Part shown: piece by piece, positions 17,693-26,022 of the stretch
Layout of the letters: each line of letters begins with the position of its first letter
Numbering within the stretch: the stretch's first letter is position 1
IMG/VR virus record: IMGVR_UViG_3300035698_033059
Location: 1 to 55,909 of that record
Length of the DNA stretch: 55,909 nt
Reading direction: 5' to 3' (one strand)
From: a virus
Notes under the pieces: generated by a model
Database searches by the model: none
What the model saw: only the letters and a program-made list of their open reading frames with translations
What the model was told of the DNA's origin: nothing
Program-made: the position numbers and the translations under genes

Positions 17693-18690
17693 AGTGCTAC
17701 CGCCATAATATGTTTAAACTTCTTCACACTAAATAAAATTGCAGTATCTGAAACTGTCATAATTGGTGATAAATCCCTCAATATTTGCCCCAAAAATATA
17801 GGATTTACAGCAAACTTCACTTCCTTTCTGTCGTATCTAACCTCAATTTCTTTCTTTACCCACCCATTAGTCCCTTCCCCTTTACAAATAAGCTTACCTG
17901 AACCAACAGATATGTACACCCTTTTATCTAAATCTAAATCACCCTCGGCAAAAGGAAGTATTGCCTTTAAAATATTCCCTAAATTACTGGGTATTGACAT
18001 TCTGACACCCTCTACACCAAAGAAATCAGAGGAATCTGGATATTCTTCATTGATAAGAACTGTACTAAATACTCCACCATCATTCATACGAAAATGGGCC
18101 CACCCTTGCGAACAAGAGTACTCAACAACTGAATATCTAACCAAATCTATGACAGATGATAAAGGTAGAACCATGGTATCAACCTCTCCATCCATGCAGT
18201 ACCAACTTATCCGATAATCATCCGATGAAATAACATTTCTACCATTCACACTAATACCTGTCAATGCTCCCCTTGTCATATCTCTAGACACTGAAAACAT
18301 ACATAAAGACAAAGCTTGTATGAAATCACCAGGTAAATTCCTCCATTCTATCTTATCAATAAGGACAGAGTTCATAACTTCCTTAGTGATTGTATCTGAC
18401 GATTGTGGCAACCCCGACTGAGTAGATTGTGAAGAAACCCTCACTTCTTTCCCATCAACAAAGACATCTAAATCATCATCTCCCGCTGATACTAACTCAT
18501 AAAATTTACGAACATCAACTGAACAAACAAAATCTGACTGAAAAGGCTTTCTTACTAATGTTCTTCCGTTGAATACTACAAGCTCTTCCCCTGTAAATAC
18601 AAAATTACCTACAGACTCCTCAATAGTATCAACTATTTTTGGTCTTAACGACGTCAGAAGAGTCTGAAACTCCTTCTTTTTTATCTTCAC
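17689..18690 (-). CDS. DNA polymerase sliding clamp (DnaN/beta-like)
   Basis: Ring-shaped processivity factor that tethers the polymerase; 333 aa, GTG start behind GGGGGAAAG. The size fits three clamp domains. Recognisable beta-clamp features are the LINEEYPDSSDFF segment near residue 215, similar to LIDGEYPDY in DnaN, and the C-terminal FAVNPIFLGQILRDL, similar to FN..YL.D.L. It lies between the DpdA-like gene and the polymerase. The overall match is diffuse, as is usual for phage clamps. Confidence 0.72.
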   Translation of the reverse strand: MKIKKKEFQTLLTSLRPKIVDTIEESVGNFVFTGEELVVFNGRTLVRKPFQSDFVCSVDVRKFYELVSAGDDDLDVFVDGKEVRVSSQSTQSGLPQSSDTITKEVMNSVLIDKIEWRNLPGDFIQALSLCMFSVSRDMTRGALTGISVNGRNVISSDDYRISWYCMDGEVDTMVLPLSSVIDLVRYSVVEYSCSQGWAHFRMNDGGVFSTVLINEEYPDSSDFFGVEGVRMSIPSNLGNILKAILPFAEGDLDLDKRVYISVGSGKLICKGEGTNGWVKKEIEVRYDRKEVKFAVNPIFLGQILRDLSPIMTVSDTAILFSVKKFKHIMAVAL

Positions 18691-18844
18691 CTTTCCCCCT
18701 TTCTAAATTACTATGTCTCAAATCTTTGAATTCTATACCCTTAGGTAATTTCCTTACGTAAAAGAAAGAAACTAACCTCTCCGTAATCCCACAATGATCA
18801 AGAAGTTCCCAATGACTCACAGTTGTTGAAAAATATACTTTCAT
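18629..18844 (-). CDS. 71-aa protein, possible displaced N-terminal segment of a TGT/DpdA-like enzyme
   Basis: Starts right after the DpdA-like stop and overlaps the clamp start by 62 nt. The first ~35 residues (MKVYFSTTVSHWELLDHCG...) look to me like the N-terminal strand-helix that usually precedes LFLDSGAFSA in phage TGT-like proteins. The DpdA-like protein upstream lacks that segment. The remaining half is charged and disordered (RGKGEDKKEG). This is a pattern judgement, not a demonstrated homology. Confidence 0.5.
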   Translation of the reverse strand: MKVYFSTTVSHWELLDHCGITERLVSFFYVRKLPKGIEFKDLRHSNLERGKGEDKKEGVSDSSDVVKTKNS

Positions 18845-18845
18845 T

Positions 18846-19745
18846 TTATCCTCTTAACTCTAACCCTAACCCTTTAGAGCCCCGAAAGGCCCAAGGCCAT
18901 TCAGGAAGATTTTTTTCAAGATCACTAAGAAATATAATACACAAATAGCACCTTTGCTTATAACTATTAACAAGACCTTCCTCAATTACAACCTCAACTT
19001 CCTTTGAACCATCTTTATATTGTGTACCAGTGAGCTTTTCATTATCACCTAATTCATATCCTAATTCAACTCTCTTTAACTCAGACTTTCCTAAAGAATA
19101 TCCTTTAGCATGAATATACTGAAGAACACATTCTTTATCAGCCTCTGAAAAAGTAGATATATGAGCTCCAAAAGTCTTTCTATGCCCAGCAATTGATGAT
19201 ACAGAAACTGCCCTCGGTGCTTGATTATATACATACTCACCTTTGATCATCCTAGGAACATAAATATTACCGTATATCCCCATTTGAAGCCAAGTGGTAC
19301 TATCTACTGAATACCAAGGATAACGAACCAACAAACCAGCAGCAGTCAAACCAAAACCATGGACCTTAACTTTAGGAAGACCCTTAGAATCAATTAAGTA
19401 ATAACTCCAAATCCTGTCTAAACTAAGAATTCTCTCCTTAGTGGACAATTTAGAAATAGCACCCAGAGCAATATAATCAGTTTTATCAAGATAGTATTTG
19501 AGAAACTTTACATCAGTCGAAGCATGAAACACAGGGATAGGTTCAAGGCCCTTACTTCGCATATAGACCCAATTGTCATAACTTGCTTGGTCGTCCCCCA
19601 GGACATCAAGATTTGCATACACACCAATAGAATCTATATTCTCTTTTACAAAAGAAATGTACTCATCAATATCAATAGCCCCTCCTCCCATGTAAGCCGA
19701 GAAAGCACCAGAATCTAAAAAAAGGTCAATCGAATACCTTTCCAT
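18846..19745 (-). CDS. DpdA-like 7-deazaguanine DNA transglycosylase (TGT fold)
   Basis: Predicted to exchange guanine in DNA for a 7-deazaguanine base, as phage/bacterial DpdA does; 299 aa. It opens with DLFLDSGAFSAYMGGGAI (the Asp nucleophile region of TGT-like barrels). It continues with VYANLDVLGDDQASYDNW, GLEPIPVFHAS, YIALGAISK, VHGFGLTAAGLL and RYPWYSVDSTTWL, all typical of DpdA-like phage proteins. The ATG at 19745 is chosen because it has GAGGAG at the right distance. The same gene run encodes FolE, QueD, QueE and QueC, the preQ0 pathway, which strongly supports the role. The exact base inserted is unknown. Confidence 0.78.
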   Translation of the reverse strand: MERYSIDLFLDSGAFSAYMGGGAIDIDEYISFVKENIDSIGVYANLDVLGDDQASYDNWVYMRSKGLEPIPVFHASTDVKFLKYYLDKTDYIALGAISKLSTKERILSLDRIWSYYLIDSKGLPKVKVHGFGLTAAGLLVRYPWYSVDSTTWLQMGIYGNIYVPRMIKGEYVYNQAPRAVSVSSIAGHRKTFGAHISTFSEADKECVLQYIHAKGYSLGKSELKRVELGYELGDNEKLTGTQYKDGSKEVEVVIEEGLVNSYKQRCYLCIIFLSDLEKNLPEWPWAFRGSKGLGLELRG

Positions 19746-19746
19746 A

Positions 19747-20517
19747 TTACTCCTCATCTACAAGATGATCAAACTTCCCTAACCTTATACTCCTATGAAT
19801 ACAATTCCTAACAAAAGGATCATTCAAATATGTCTTTTTAGGAAAATGGAATACCACTCCTCCTGAAATAAAATAACCTCTAAACTTTTTTCCTAACACT
19901 CTTGTTATAAAAGTATCATCCCCCATAGACATTTCATCCCAATTCAACCCTTTAAAACCACCTATGGAACGGAGTAAACTCGTATTGAACATAACAAACC
20001 CTGTATCAGCAAATTCAGTTTCAACACATGCACTGGTGCTATATCTCCTATATATTCTATAATCTACTGGAACCTCAGAGGGAAATTCATCAGATATATC
20101 CAAAGAAAAATCAACATGCCCTTTAATATCTTTATAATCTATAAAAGAAGGAGTGACAAAAGCCGCCTTTTTCCTTTCTTCAGAGCAAGTGAGACATATA
20201 CTAACTGTTCCAGGCATAGGAAAAACATCATCATCCATATACAAAATATACTCTGACGCACATGCATCCAAAGCAATCTGTCTTAACTTTGTTATATTAT
20301 GCTCTTCCACTCGGCTCACAATAACATTGTAATGAAAACCATACACCAATAGATCCACTACCTCCCTAAACATCTCATTCTCACAACATCCTTCTCGCTC
20401 TCCATTATCATAAATTCTTAACGTTATATCTCTCAAATTCTGAGCCAATAATCCCTGAAGAGCATACATAATCCTATTTGACCTATTCCTGGTGAACAAC
20501 GCAATTTCTAAGTTCAT
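19747..20517 (-). CDS. GT2-family (GT-A fold) glycosyltransferase
   Basis: 256 aa. The N-terminal Rossmann-like part (LEIALFTRNRSNRI...LQGLLAQ) leads to the metal-binding DXD motif YILYMDDDVFP near residue 90, and an acceptor-side motif (GFKGLNWDEMSMGDDTF) follows. The ATG at 20517 lies behind AAGGAGG and overlaps the radical SAM stop. It sits directly upstream of the DpdA-like gene, so it could decorate a modified base, but a cell-surface or small-molecule substrate is also possible. Confidence 0.75.
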   Translation of the reverse strand: MNLEIALFTRNRSNRIMYALQGLLAQNLRDITLRIYDNGEREGCCENEMFREVVDLLVYGFHYNVIVSRVEEHNITKLRQIALDACASEYILYMDDDVFPMPGTVSICLTCSEERKKAAFVTPSFIDYKDIKGHVDFSLDISDEFPSEVPVDYRIYRRYSTSACVETEFADTGFVMFNTSLLRSIGGFKGLNWDEMSMGDDTFITRVLGKKFRGYFISGGVVFHFPKKTYLNDPFVRNCIHRSIRLGKFDHLVDEE

Positions 20518-21557
20518 ACAGTCCTCCTTGTGGCCCAATACTTTTCATCTATGTGTTTCCCAGCGTGTCTTTGAAAAACGACCTTACCAAAAGATTCTTC
20601 AGACTGCCAATATTTATATTGCCAAGCATACCCCCATGAACACCCGGGACAATCAAGAGCATCAAGTCTTACTGCTTCCTTCCATTCTTCAAGACGAGAA
20701 GGTTCGACTAAATCAAAAATATTAAACTTAGGAGTTCTAGTGCCCTTTCTATACCCACAACACCTACAACTACCATCAGCATCAATCGTAGGGCCTCCAT
20801 AAGGATCACCTTTACAATGCCATCCCATTTCCAACAACTCCCGAAAATCAATACCTAGCATCTGCGGATTCTGCAGTAAACCTGGATTCTCACTGGTCAC
20901 CCTTAATGCTTCTCTAAGATCTTCATACATCTCTTTCTGTATTACTAAATCCTTAATCTTTTCCCTTGAAGGAAAAAAGTCAAACCCCTCATCTATGTCC
21001 CAATGTATAAAATTGAAAGCACTAAAAACCCCCAAAGCAGACAACTCATTAATTACATCAGGCAAGAAAAGATAGTTAGTTGCATTAACTGTCATAGTAC
21101 CATGAGTATCAATATCTGGATATTTTTCCTTTACATATGCAAACCCTTTCCAAGCGTTATAAGATTTTACTTCCATATCATTATCAAACCTACCTGAATT
21201 ACTGAGCTTACTCTTCAAATAAGATAAAGGATAGTCTACTCCACAAGATAAGTTATCAATGAACCCTGAGGAGAAAAAAGTATCTCTGTACTTTTTAAAC
21301 CAGGGGTCTGGGCACGTTGTATATAAAGCATAGGGTATCCTATTTTTTTCCATTATCGGTAAGAGCGAATCCTCTAACAACCAGGTTTCGTTACCAAGAA
21401 TCAAGTTAAAATCAACTCCTAACTTATGTAGAATTGAAAAAGCCTCAATCCACCCCTTACTATCTAAATCAGGACGAGTCAGCTTAGAATCCCTTATCTT
21501 ACAATATGTACACTTCTGAGGACATCTCCTAGTTAAATAAGTTACAGCATTCATCAT
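20514..21557 (-). CDS. Radical SAM enzyme with C-terminal Cys cluster
   Basis: 347 aa. The radical-SAM cluster motif CPQKCTYC (CxxxCxxC) lies at residues ~12-19. A C-terminal Cys-rich segment (WHCKGDPYGG...SCRCCGYRKG...CPGCSWGY) could hold an auxiliary Fe-S cluster, as in SPASM-type enzymes. Substrate unknown. It is cotranscribed with SDR, glycosyltransferase and DpdA-like genes, which suggests chemistry on a sugar or a deazaguanine side chain. It overlaps both neighbours by ATGA. Confidence 0.78.
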   Translation of the reverse strand: MMNAVTYLTRRCPQKCTYCKIRDSKLTRPDLDSKGWIEAFSILHKLGVDFNLILGNETWLLEDSLLPIMEKNRIPYALYTTCPDPWFKKYRDTFFSSGFIDNLSCGVDYPLSYLKSKLSNSGRFDNDMEVKSYNAWKGFAYVKEKYPDIDTHGTMTVNATNYLFLPDVINELSALGVFSAFNFIHWDIDEGFDFFPSREKIKDLVIQKEMYEDLREALRVTSENPGLLQNPQMLGIDFRELLEMGWHCKGDPYGGPTIDADGSCRCCGYRKGTRTPKFNIFDLVEPSRLEEWKEAVRLDALDCPGCSWGYAWQYKYWQSEESFGKVVFQRHAGKHIDEKYWATRRTV

Positions 21558-22192
21558 AATGATACGCCTCCATCAACAACAATATTAGCACCAGTCATAT
21601 AAGGTGTTTTCAAAATCATATCTACAACACTTATAATCTCTGGAGTGTGCGCCTCACGTTTTAAAGGAACTTCATCTATTAAAAATTTTGGGGTGGGTCC
21701 TTGAACCAAATTTGTATCAAAAAATCCAGGACTTATGCAATTAACACGAATCCCATTTTCAGCTAAAATCTTTGCATAACTTTTAGTCAATGAAATCACT
21801 CCTGCTTTTGTCGCCCCGTAAAGGGGAACTTCTTCATCAGCCCCCAAACCAGAAACAGAAGCAATGTTAATAATATTGCCCCCTTCCGTCATATGTGATA
21901 TAGCTAACTCCATTAAATGCCAAACAGCAATAAAATTCAAATGTATCATCTCTATACAATGTTGGAACTCTCCTTTGTTTCTCTCATTTAGATTAAGCAC
22001 CCCAGCATTATTGATTAGTAAATCTATTGACTGTACATCTTTAAAAACTGCTTCTCTAGTAGATGACCAACTTAAATCTAGGGCCCAATCTGGTCCTCTC
22101 CGACTGACCCCTGTTACCTCATGATCCTGAGCTAACCAATTGTAAATCTCTTTGCCAATTCCTGAAGATGCCCCTGTAACGATAGCTTTCAT
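21554..22192 (-). CDS. Short-chain dehydrogenase/reductase (SDR)
   Basis: NAD(P)-dependent oxidoreductase, 212 aa. The cofactor motif VTGASSGIGKEI starts at residue 5. Also present are LLINNAGVL, the catalytic YGATKAGVISLTKSYA (YxxxK) with the upstream Ser (IASVSGLG), and NCISPGFFDT. The length is a little short for the classical family but all core motifs are present. The substrate is unknown; the neighbours suggest an activated sugar or a base side chain. Confidence 0.85.
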   Translation of the reverse strand: MKAIVTGASSGIGKEIYNWLAQDHEVTGVSRRGPDWALDLSWSSTREAVFKDVQSIDLLINNAGVLNLNERNKGEFQHCIEMIHLNFIAVWHLMELAISHMTEGGNIINIASVSGLGADEEVPLYGATKAGVISLTKSYAKILAENGIRVNCISPGFFDTNLVQGPTPKFLIDEVPLKREAHTPEIISVVDMILKTPYMTGANIVVDGGVSL

Positions 22193-23109
22193 ACTAATAT
22201 CTCCTCCATACGTTCAAAAAAATTATCAATCTTAGGTTGATTTAATAACCTTGGTACCCCTAACTCTTCATTAAGTGCACGTGTTACAATTTTAACCATT
22301 TCCTCTTTCGTTCTGTATAAGTGACTTGGGGGTAATAATTCTGGGTATGAACAACCATTTGGAGCTACAGGAACACAATCATTTATTACAGCATCCAGAA
22401 CCTGATAACCAAAAGTCTCTTCTGTACCCGTAATCAACATCACCCTCGATTCTGAAATAAATTTATAGTAACTTCCCCATGTTCTAAATTTCCCTGTCTC
22501 AATTTCTATCTCCATACGAAACTTCAGATAATCTTCCAAATATTTGGTTCTTTTCTGCCTACTGTTTCTTGCTACTGAAATAACATCCCTTTTCTTTTCA
22601 TGTTCCTGTATCCTAAAAGGAGGGGCAGGTAAAGCTAAGACTTCAATATTATCCCAACCTAGTTTCTGTTTGTGGTACTCTGTGGCTACAATAACTTTTT
22701 TAAATAACCTTGAATGTCCAGACTCAACTGTCCATTTACCTTTGTGTGCCATAAACTCAAAAAGGTCAGATTGGTTTATACTAGTAGCATGGCAAATAGC
22801 ATAACTATTCTCATGAGGTCTCAAAAACAGGGCTGATGGAAACACTCCGGGAAAACTAATATCACATACAAGTAAAATATCATCTCTTGAAAGAGGCATT
22901 GAAAGGTACTCTTTTATCTGTCTTAATTCTAACTCTACTGCCCCCTTGATAGGTGAAAATTGGCCCTCTTTTGACTCTACTGAATCAAAGGGGGAACCCA
23001 AAAACACAACATTATAATTTCCTGAAAGGTGCCGTTCCCACTCCCCTGGCCACCACTCCTGATATCGCATTCTTGCCTGAAACTGCGGAACAATAATCAA
23101 TTTACGCAT
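22189..23109 (-). CDS. GT4-like (GT-B fold) glycosyltransferase
   Basis: 306 aa. The C-terminal half shows the GT4 donor-binding pattern: DVISVARNSRQKRTKYLEDYL, then TGTEETFGYQVLDAVINDC-VPVAPNGCSYPELLP, with the Glu of the E-x7-E motif replaced or shifted. The N-terminal half carries an acceptor-side Rossmann domain (IIVPQFQARMRYQEWW). It is followed (upstream in transcription) by a PIG-L deacetylase, the same enzyme pair used in bacillithiol and mycothiol synthesis (BshA/BshB, MshA/MshB). Confidence 0.7.
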   Translation of the reverse strand: MRKLIIVPQFQARMRYQEWWPGEWERHLSGNYNVVFLGSPFDSVESKEGQFSPIKGAVELELRQIKEYLSMPLSRDDILLVCDISFPGVFPSALFLRPHENSYAICHATSINQSDLFEFMAHKGKWTVESGHSRLFKKVIVATEYHKQKLGWDNIEVLALPAPPFRIQEHEKKRDVISVARNSRQKRTKYLEDYLKFRMEIEIETGKFRTWGSYYKFISESRVMLITGTEETFGYQVLDAVINDCVPVAPNGCSYPELLPPSHLYRTKEEMVKIVTRALNEELGVPRLLNQPKIDNFFERMEEILV

Positions 23110-23578
23110 AAGGGCTCATTCTCCATTGACAATAGCCTTCGAAGAGGAAATAACGATGATCAAATTCCCAAAGAGATTTTTTATCAGGATACTTTTCATT
23201 CAACATTTTTAGTTTGCCCTCAGGATCTTTGGACTTATGAATGTAAGGAGCTCTCATGTTTACAGAATAAAAAATAACATTCATCCCTTGTCGAAGCAAC
23301 TTTTCACCTACATGTCCCCACTTCCTATGTTCTGGGTGCGTTTCATACACAGGATCAGGAAAGTAAAGACAGTCCCCTTGATTTATAAAACCACCCAAAT
23401 TGTCAGTCATAACAAACTCAAACCTAACAACTCTAGAAGCGGAAACTACTTCATCTATATCCTTACTTTCTTTCACTTCAGTAAACACTACTAAAGGAAA
23501 CTTATCAACTAAAAGTGCATAAGTCCCAATCACTTCATCATCTGCATGAGGTGCTATAATAATATCTGTCATAAACAT
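23102..23578 (-). CDS. PIG-L/LmbE-like N-acetylglucosaminide deacetylase
   Basis: Zinc hydrolase family that removes acetyl groups from GlcNAc-type substrates; 158 aa, shorter than the usual ~220. The signature IIAPHADDEVIGTY lies at residues ~6-19. The second metal-site region is HPEHRKWGHV. It overlaps the GT4 gene by 8 n, implying coupled expression. Its presence next to a GT4 enzyme suggests sugar transfer followed by deacetylation. Confidence 0.75.
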   Translation of the reverse strand: MFMTDIIIAPHADDEVIGTYALLVDKFPLVVFTEVKESKDIDEVVSASRVVRFEFVMTDNLGGFINQGDCLYFPDPVYETHPEHRKWGHVGEKLLRQGMNVIFYSVNMRAPYIHKSKDPEGKLKMLNEKYPDKKSLWEFDHRYFLFEGYCQWRMSPYA

Positions 23579-23595
23579 TACCTCTACTTTTCTCT

Positions 23596-24108
23596 CTAAA
23601 TATGAGGAAGCATCTGGAGTATACTAAAAAACTCATTTTTACAACTACCGTGGTTCATGAAGTCGCCATACAAATTAGAAATCGCGCACTTATCTACATA
23701 TAGTAATATTGCAATACCCTCTACACACCCCGCTTTTGCACCCTCATAGTGACTTTGTATCGACTCAGAAAGGATACCAGTTAAATTCCTCGCATCCTGA
23801 ATATTATTAGTCACCATCCCCAACTTTTTACACGTTCCATAAACCACTGTAACAATTTTATCAAGATCACTCAAATCCTCGTCACAGATAATACCGATAA
23901 ACATTGGCCAACCATTGACTATGTTATATTTCCGAATAATCAAAGGCGAGTAATTTTTTGAGATCAAATTGGTATTCACTTCACTATCATCTACCCCCAT
24001 TCTCTTGCCTCCAAGGGCTCTAATACCAATTAGATTAGCTACTTGCCTTTCTATATTTTTATTCTTTACTTTACTCTTGATCTCCGTAACCACTGAAGAT
24101 TTCTTCAT
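23596..24108 (-). CDS. Hypothetical protein, 170 aa
   Basis: Not recognised. Starts behind AAAAAGGAGTTAAAG, within the last 38 nt of the QueC gene. The N-terminus is basic (EIKSKVKNKNIERQV). The middle is mixed alpha/beta (IVNGWPMFIGIICDEDL, KIVTVVYGTCKKLG) with Cys residues but no clear zinc motif. Its place between QueC and the deacetylase suggests a part in the modification pathway. Confidence 0.6.
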   Translation of the reverse strand: MKKSSVVTEIKSKVKNKNIERQVANLIGIRALGGKRMGVDDSEVNTNLISKNYSPLIIRKYNIVNGWPMFIGIICDEDLSDLDKIVTVVYGTCKKLGMVTNNIQDARNLTGILSESIQSHYEGAKAGCVEGIAILLYVDKCAISNLYGDFMNHGSCKNEFFSILQMLPHI

Positions 24109-24661
24109 CTTTAACTCCTTTTTGCTTAAGTGTAGATAATACTAGTTCTTTAGAAAAACCCATGAGAGGCGCCTCAACCTTAATTCTTTCGCTCGAATTT
24201 ATCTCTAACAAAGAGTTTACTCTCACTAACCACTCTTGGTAACAATCAGGAAATAAACCTTCTCTATCAGACCAATCTGCCCCATACCAAACAGTTTTAA
24301 TTCCTTTACTCTCTGCAATACTCAAAGCAAAAGAAATAAACATAAGGTTCCTGGAAGGTACATACCACTCTGAAACCCCTTTGTACTCTACAGAATCATT
24401 TGAAGTAAGTTTACTGATTATTGGAAGGTCGACTGTGATAGTAATATAATCCAAATAATGCCCCTTAAACGCACCTTCAATTCCTCTTTTCTGGTCTAGA
24501 CACTTTTTCGCTACAATAAGCTCTTCTTTATGTTTCTGCCCATAATCAATAAGAATACAAAACACTCTCTTACCTAAATCATGAGCAATCTCCAATAAAA
24601 GGCGACTGTCCGCTCCCCCACTAAATAAAAGCACCAAATCGTATGCACTCTTATCTTTCAT
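24071..24661 (-). CDS. queC: QueC-like 7-cyano-7-deazaguanine (preQ0) synthase
   Basis: Converts carboxy-deazaguanine to preQ0 with ATP and ammonia; 196 aa. The PP-loop motif LLFSGGADSRLLL starts at residue 11. Typical QueC segments are VPSRNLMFISFALSIAE and YGADWSDREGLFPDC. Standard QueC ends with a four-Cys zinc site (SCY...CG.C..C). This one stops at EEIFSGYGDQE with none of those Cys. It is either a shortened variant or relies on another protein; the fold core is otherwise complete. Confidence 0.82.
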   Translation of the reverse strand: MKDKSAYDLVLLFSGGADSRLLLEIAHDLGKRVFCILIDYGQKHKEELIVAKKCLDQKRGIEGAFKGHYLDYITITVDLPIISKLTSNDSVEYKGVSEWYVPSRNLMFISFALSIAESKGIKTVWYGADWSDREGLFPDCYQEWLVRVNSLLEINSSERIKVEAPLMGFSKELVLSTLKQKGVKDEEIFSGYGDQE

Positions 24662-24664
24662 TCG

Positions 24665-25255
24665 TTAACTCATTGCCCCTGCACTCGCAAGAGAAATATC
24701 CACCAATTTTAACCCCTTCAACTCCAAGGAATCATCAGTTAAAAAATTCCCCCACACTGCTGAAGTGGTGAATCCTGCCCCTCCGTTTTGCCTAACCCCT
24801 CTACACCTCATACAATCATGGATACCTCTCATTAAAACCATGGCCCCAACAGGCTCAACCCCTTTAACAAAAGAATCAAGCACATCCTGACATAAAGTCT
24901 CCTGTAATTGTGGTCTACGAGCATAATGTTCAACTATCCGAGCGGGTTTGGACGCTCCAATAAACTGCTCTTTAGGAATATACAAGACCCAGGCAAGGCC
25001 TGAAAAAGGTAGGAAATGATGAGCACAAAACGATGTAAAAGAGATACAATCAGAGAGTATAATTTGATTATACCCTCTAACATTGGGAGAAACCTTAAAA
25101 TCATGATACTCTTTTCCTACATTACAAAAAAATTCATCACAGTACATCCTCGTCATTCTCTCAGGGGTACCGCAAAGCTCAGGATCCTTTAAATCAAAAC
25201 CCAATCCTTCACCAAGTAACTCCATAAGACACTTCTCAACTTTTTCTTTATCCAT
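24665..25255 (-). CDS. folE: GTP cyclohydrolase I
   Basis: First step of 7-deazaguanine (and folate) synthesis, opening GTP to dihydroneopterin triphosphate; 196 aa. Family motifs: GTPERMTRMYCDEFF, SFCAHHFLPFSG (zinc ligands), IGASKPARIVEHYARRPQLQE, and CMRCRGV (third zinc ligand Cys). It sits between QueC and the repeat-containing 242-aa gene and feeds QueD. Confidence 0.92.
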   Translation of the reverse strand: MDKEKVEKCLMELLGEGLGFDLKDPELCGTPERMTRMYCDEFFCNVGKEYHDFKVSPNVRGYNQIILSDCISFTSFCAHHFLPFSGLAWVLYIPKEQFIGASKPARIVEHYARRPQLQETLCQDVLDSFVKGVEPVGAMVLMRGIHDCMRCRGVRQNGGAGFTTSAVWGNFLTDDSLELKGLKLVDISLASAGAMS

Positions 25256-25976
25256 TCTTCACCTCTTTCAATGTCCAAACACCCTTTTCTTCCTTAAGTA
25301 ATCCTGTCCCGTCCAAGAATCGAATACCATACTTCGTTGTGTTAATCGACTCATTAAGGTTATCCTTACCCCCATTCTTGCCCCCACGCTCAATATACAA
25401 TTTGTTGCCTTCCGCAGCTAAACTCTCCACACTCCCGCCGGCCTTCATTGCTATACAAAATGCATCTATACGTGTAAAACCCCTGGACTTTTGTATCTTT
25501 GTAGAAGCAGTCTTTTCTTTCTCTCCTTTACCTTCTACAGAAACAGTCTTTTCTTTCTCTCCTTTACCTTCTGATAAACCAAGGTGATCCTTCTTACAAG
25601 CTTTCATACACTCTTCATATTCATTAGGGAACTTAATTGCACAATTCTGACACTCTTCAATATCTGGATCCCATCCCTGTTTAAAAGCAGGACAACCTTC
25701 TACCTTTTCCGGTTCCTTTCCTTCTACCTTTTCCGGTTCCTTTCCTTCTACCTTTTCCGGTTCCTTTCCTTCTACCTTTTCCGGTTCCTTTCCTTCTATT
25801 GCTTTTTCAACAAGATCGTTATATAGGTTTATTACATCTACAGAAATCTTATCTTCTTCTTCTGGAGGAATGGCTTCTACAGCCTTCAGAAAATTTTCTG
25901 TATCCTCTCCTTCACTCGGTAGTGCCTCCATCAACCCAAACTCAACTAATTTATCTAATCCCTCTTTAGCATTCAT
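25248..25976 (-). CDS. Low-complexity protein with repeats, a Cys cluster and a C-terminal domain, 242 aa
   Basis: Function not recognised. The ATG at 25976 has AAGGAGG nine bases upstream and is preferred to an upstream GTG inside QueE. Residues ~60-95 are four tandem copies of an 8-residue unit (KVEGKEPE). A Cys cluster follows (CPAF...ECQNCAIKF...CMKAC) whose spacing resembles that at the SSB C-terminus. A second charged repeat (VEGKGEKEKT) leads to a ~90-residue domain (RGFTRIDAFCIAMKAGG...) that may be winged-helix-like. Confidence 0.65.
   Translation of the reverse strand: MNAKEGLDKLVEFGLMEALPSEGEDTENFLKAVEAIPPEEEDKISVDVINLYNDLVEKAIEGKEPEKVEGKEPEKVEGKEPEKVEGKEPEKVEGCPAFKQGWDPDIEECQNCAIKFPNEYEECMKACKKDHLGLSEGKGEKEKTVSVEGKGEKEKTASTKIQKSRGFTRIDAFCIAMKAGGSVESLAAEGNKLYIERGGKNGGKDNLNESINTTKYGIRFLDGTGLLKEEKGVWTLKEVKNG
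25697..25798 (-). repeat. Four tandem 24-bp repeats inside a coding region
   Basis: Units of 24 bp (plus strand CTTCTACC TTTTCCGGTTCC TTTC) begin at 25697, 25721, 25745 and 25769, with a partial fifth. They encode the KVEGKEPE octapeptide and keep the frame, so this is a coding minisatellite and not a CRISPR array. Confidence 0.85.
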
Positions 25977-26022
25977 ACCTTTTTTCCTCCTTATCTTCCC
26001 TATTATACGTTTTAGTAACCCT

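Noticed and set aside
25697-25798. CRISPR array
   Set aside because: Repeats are contiguous without spacers and stay in frame within a gene.
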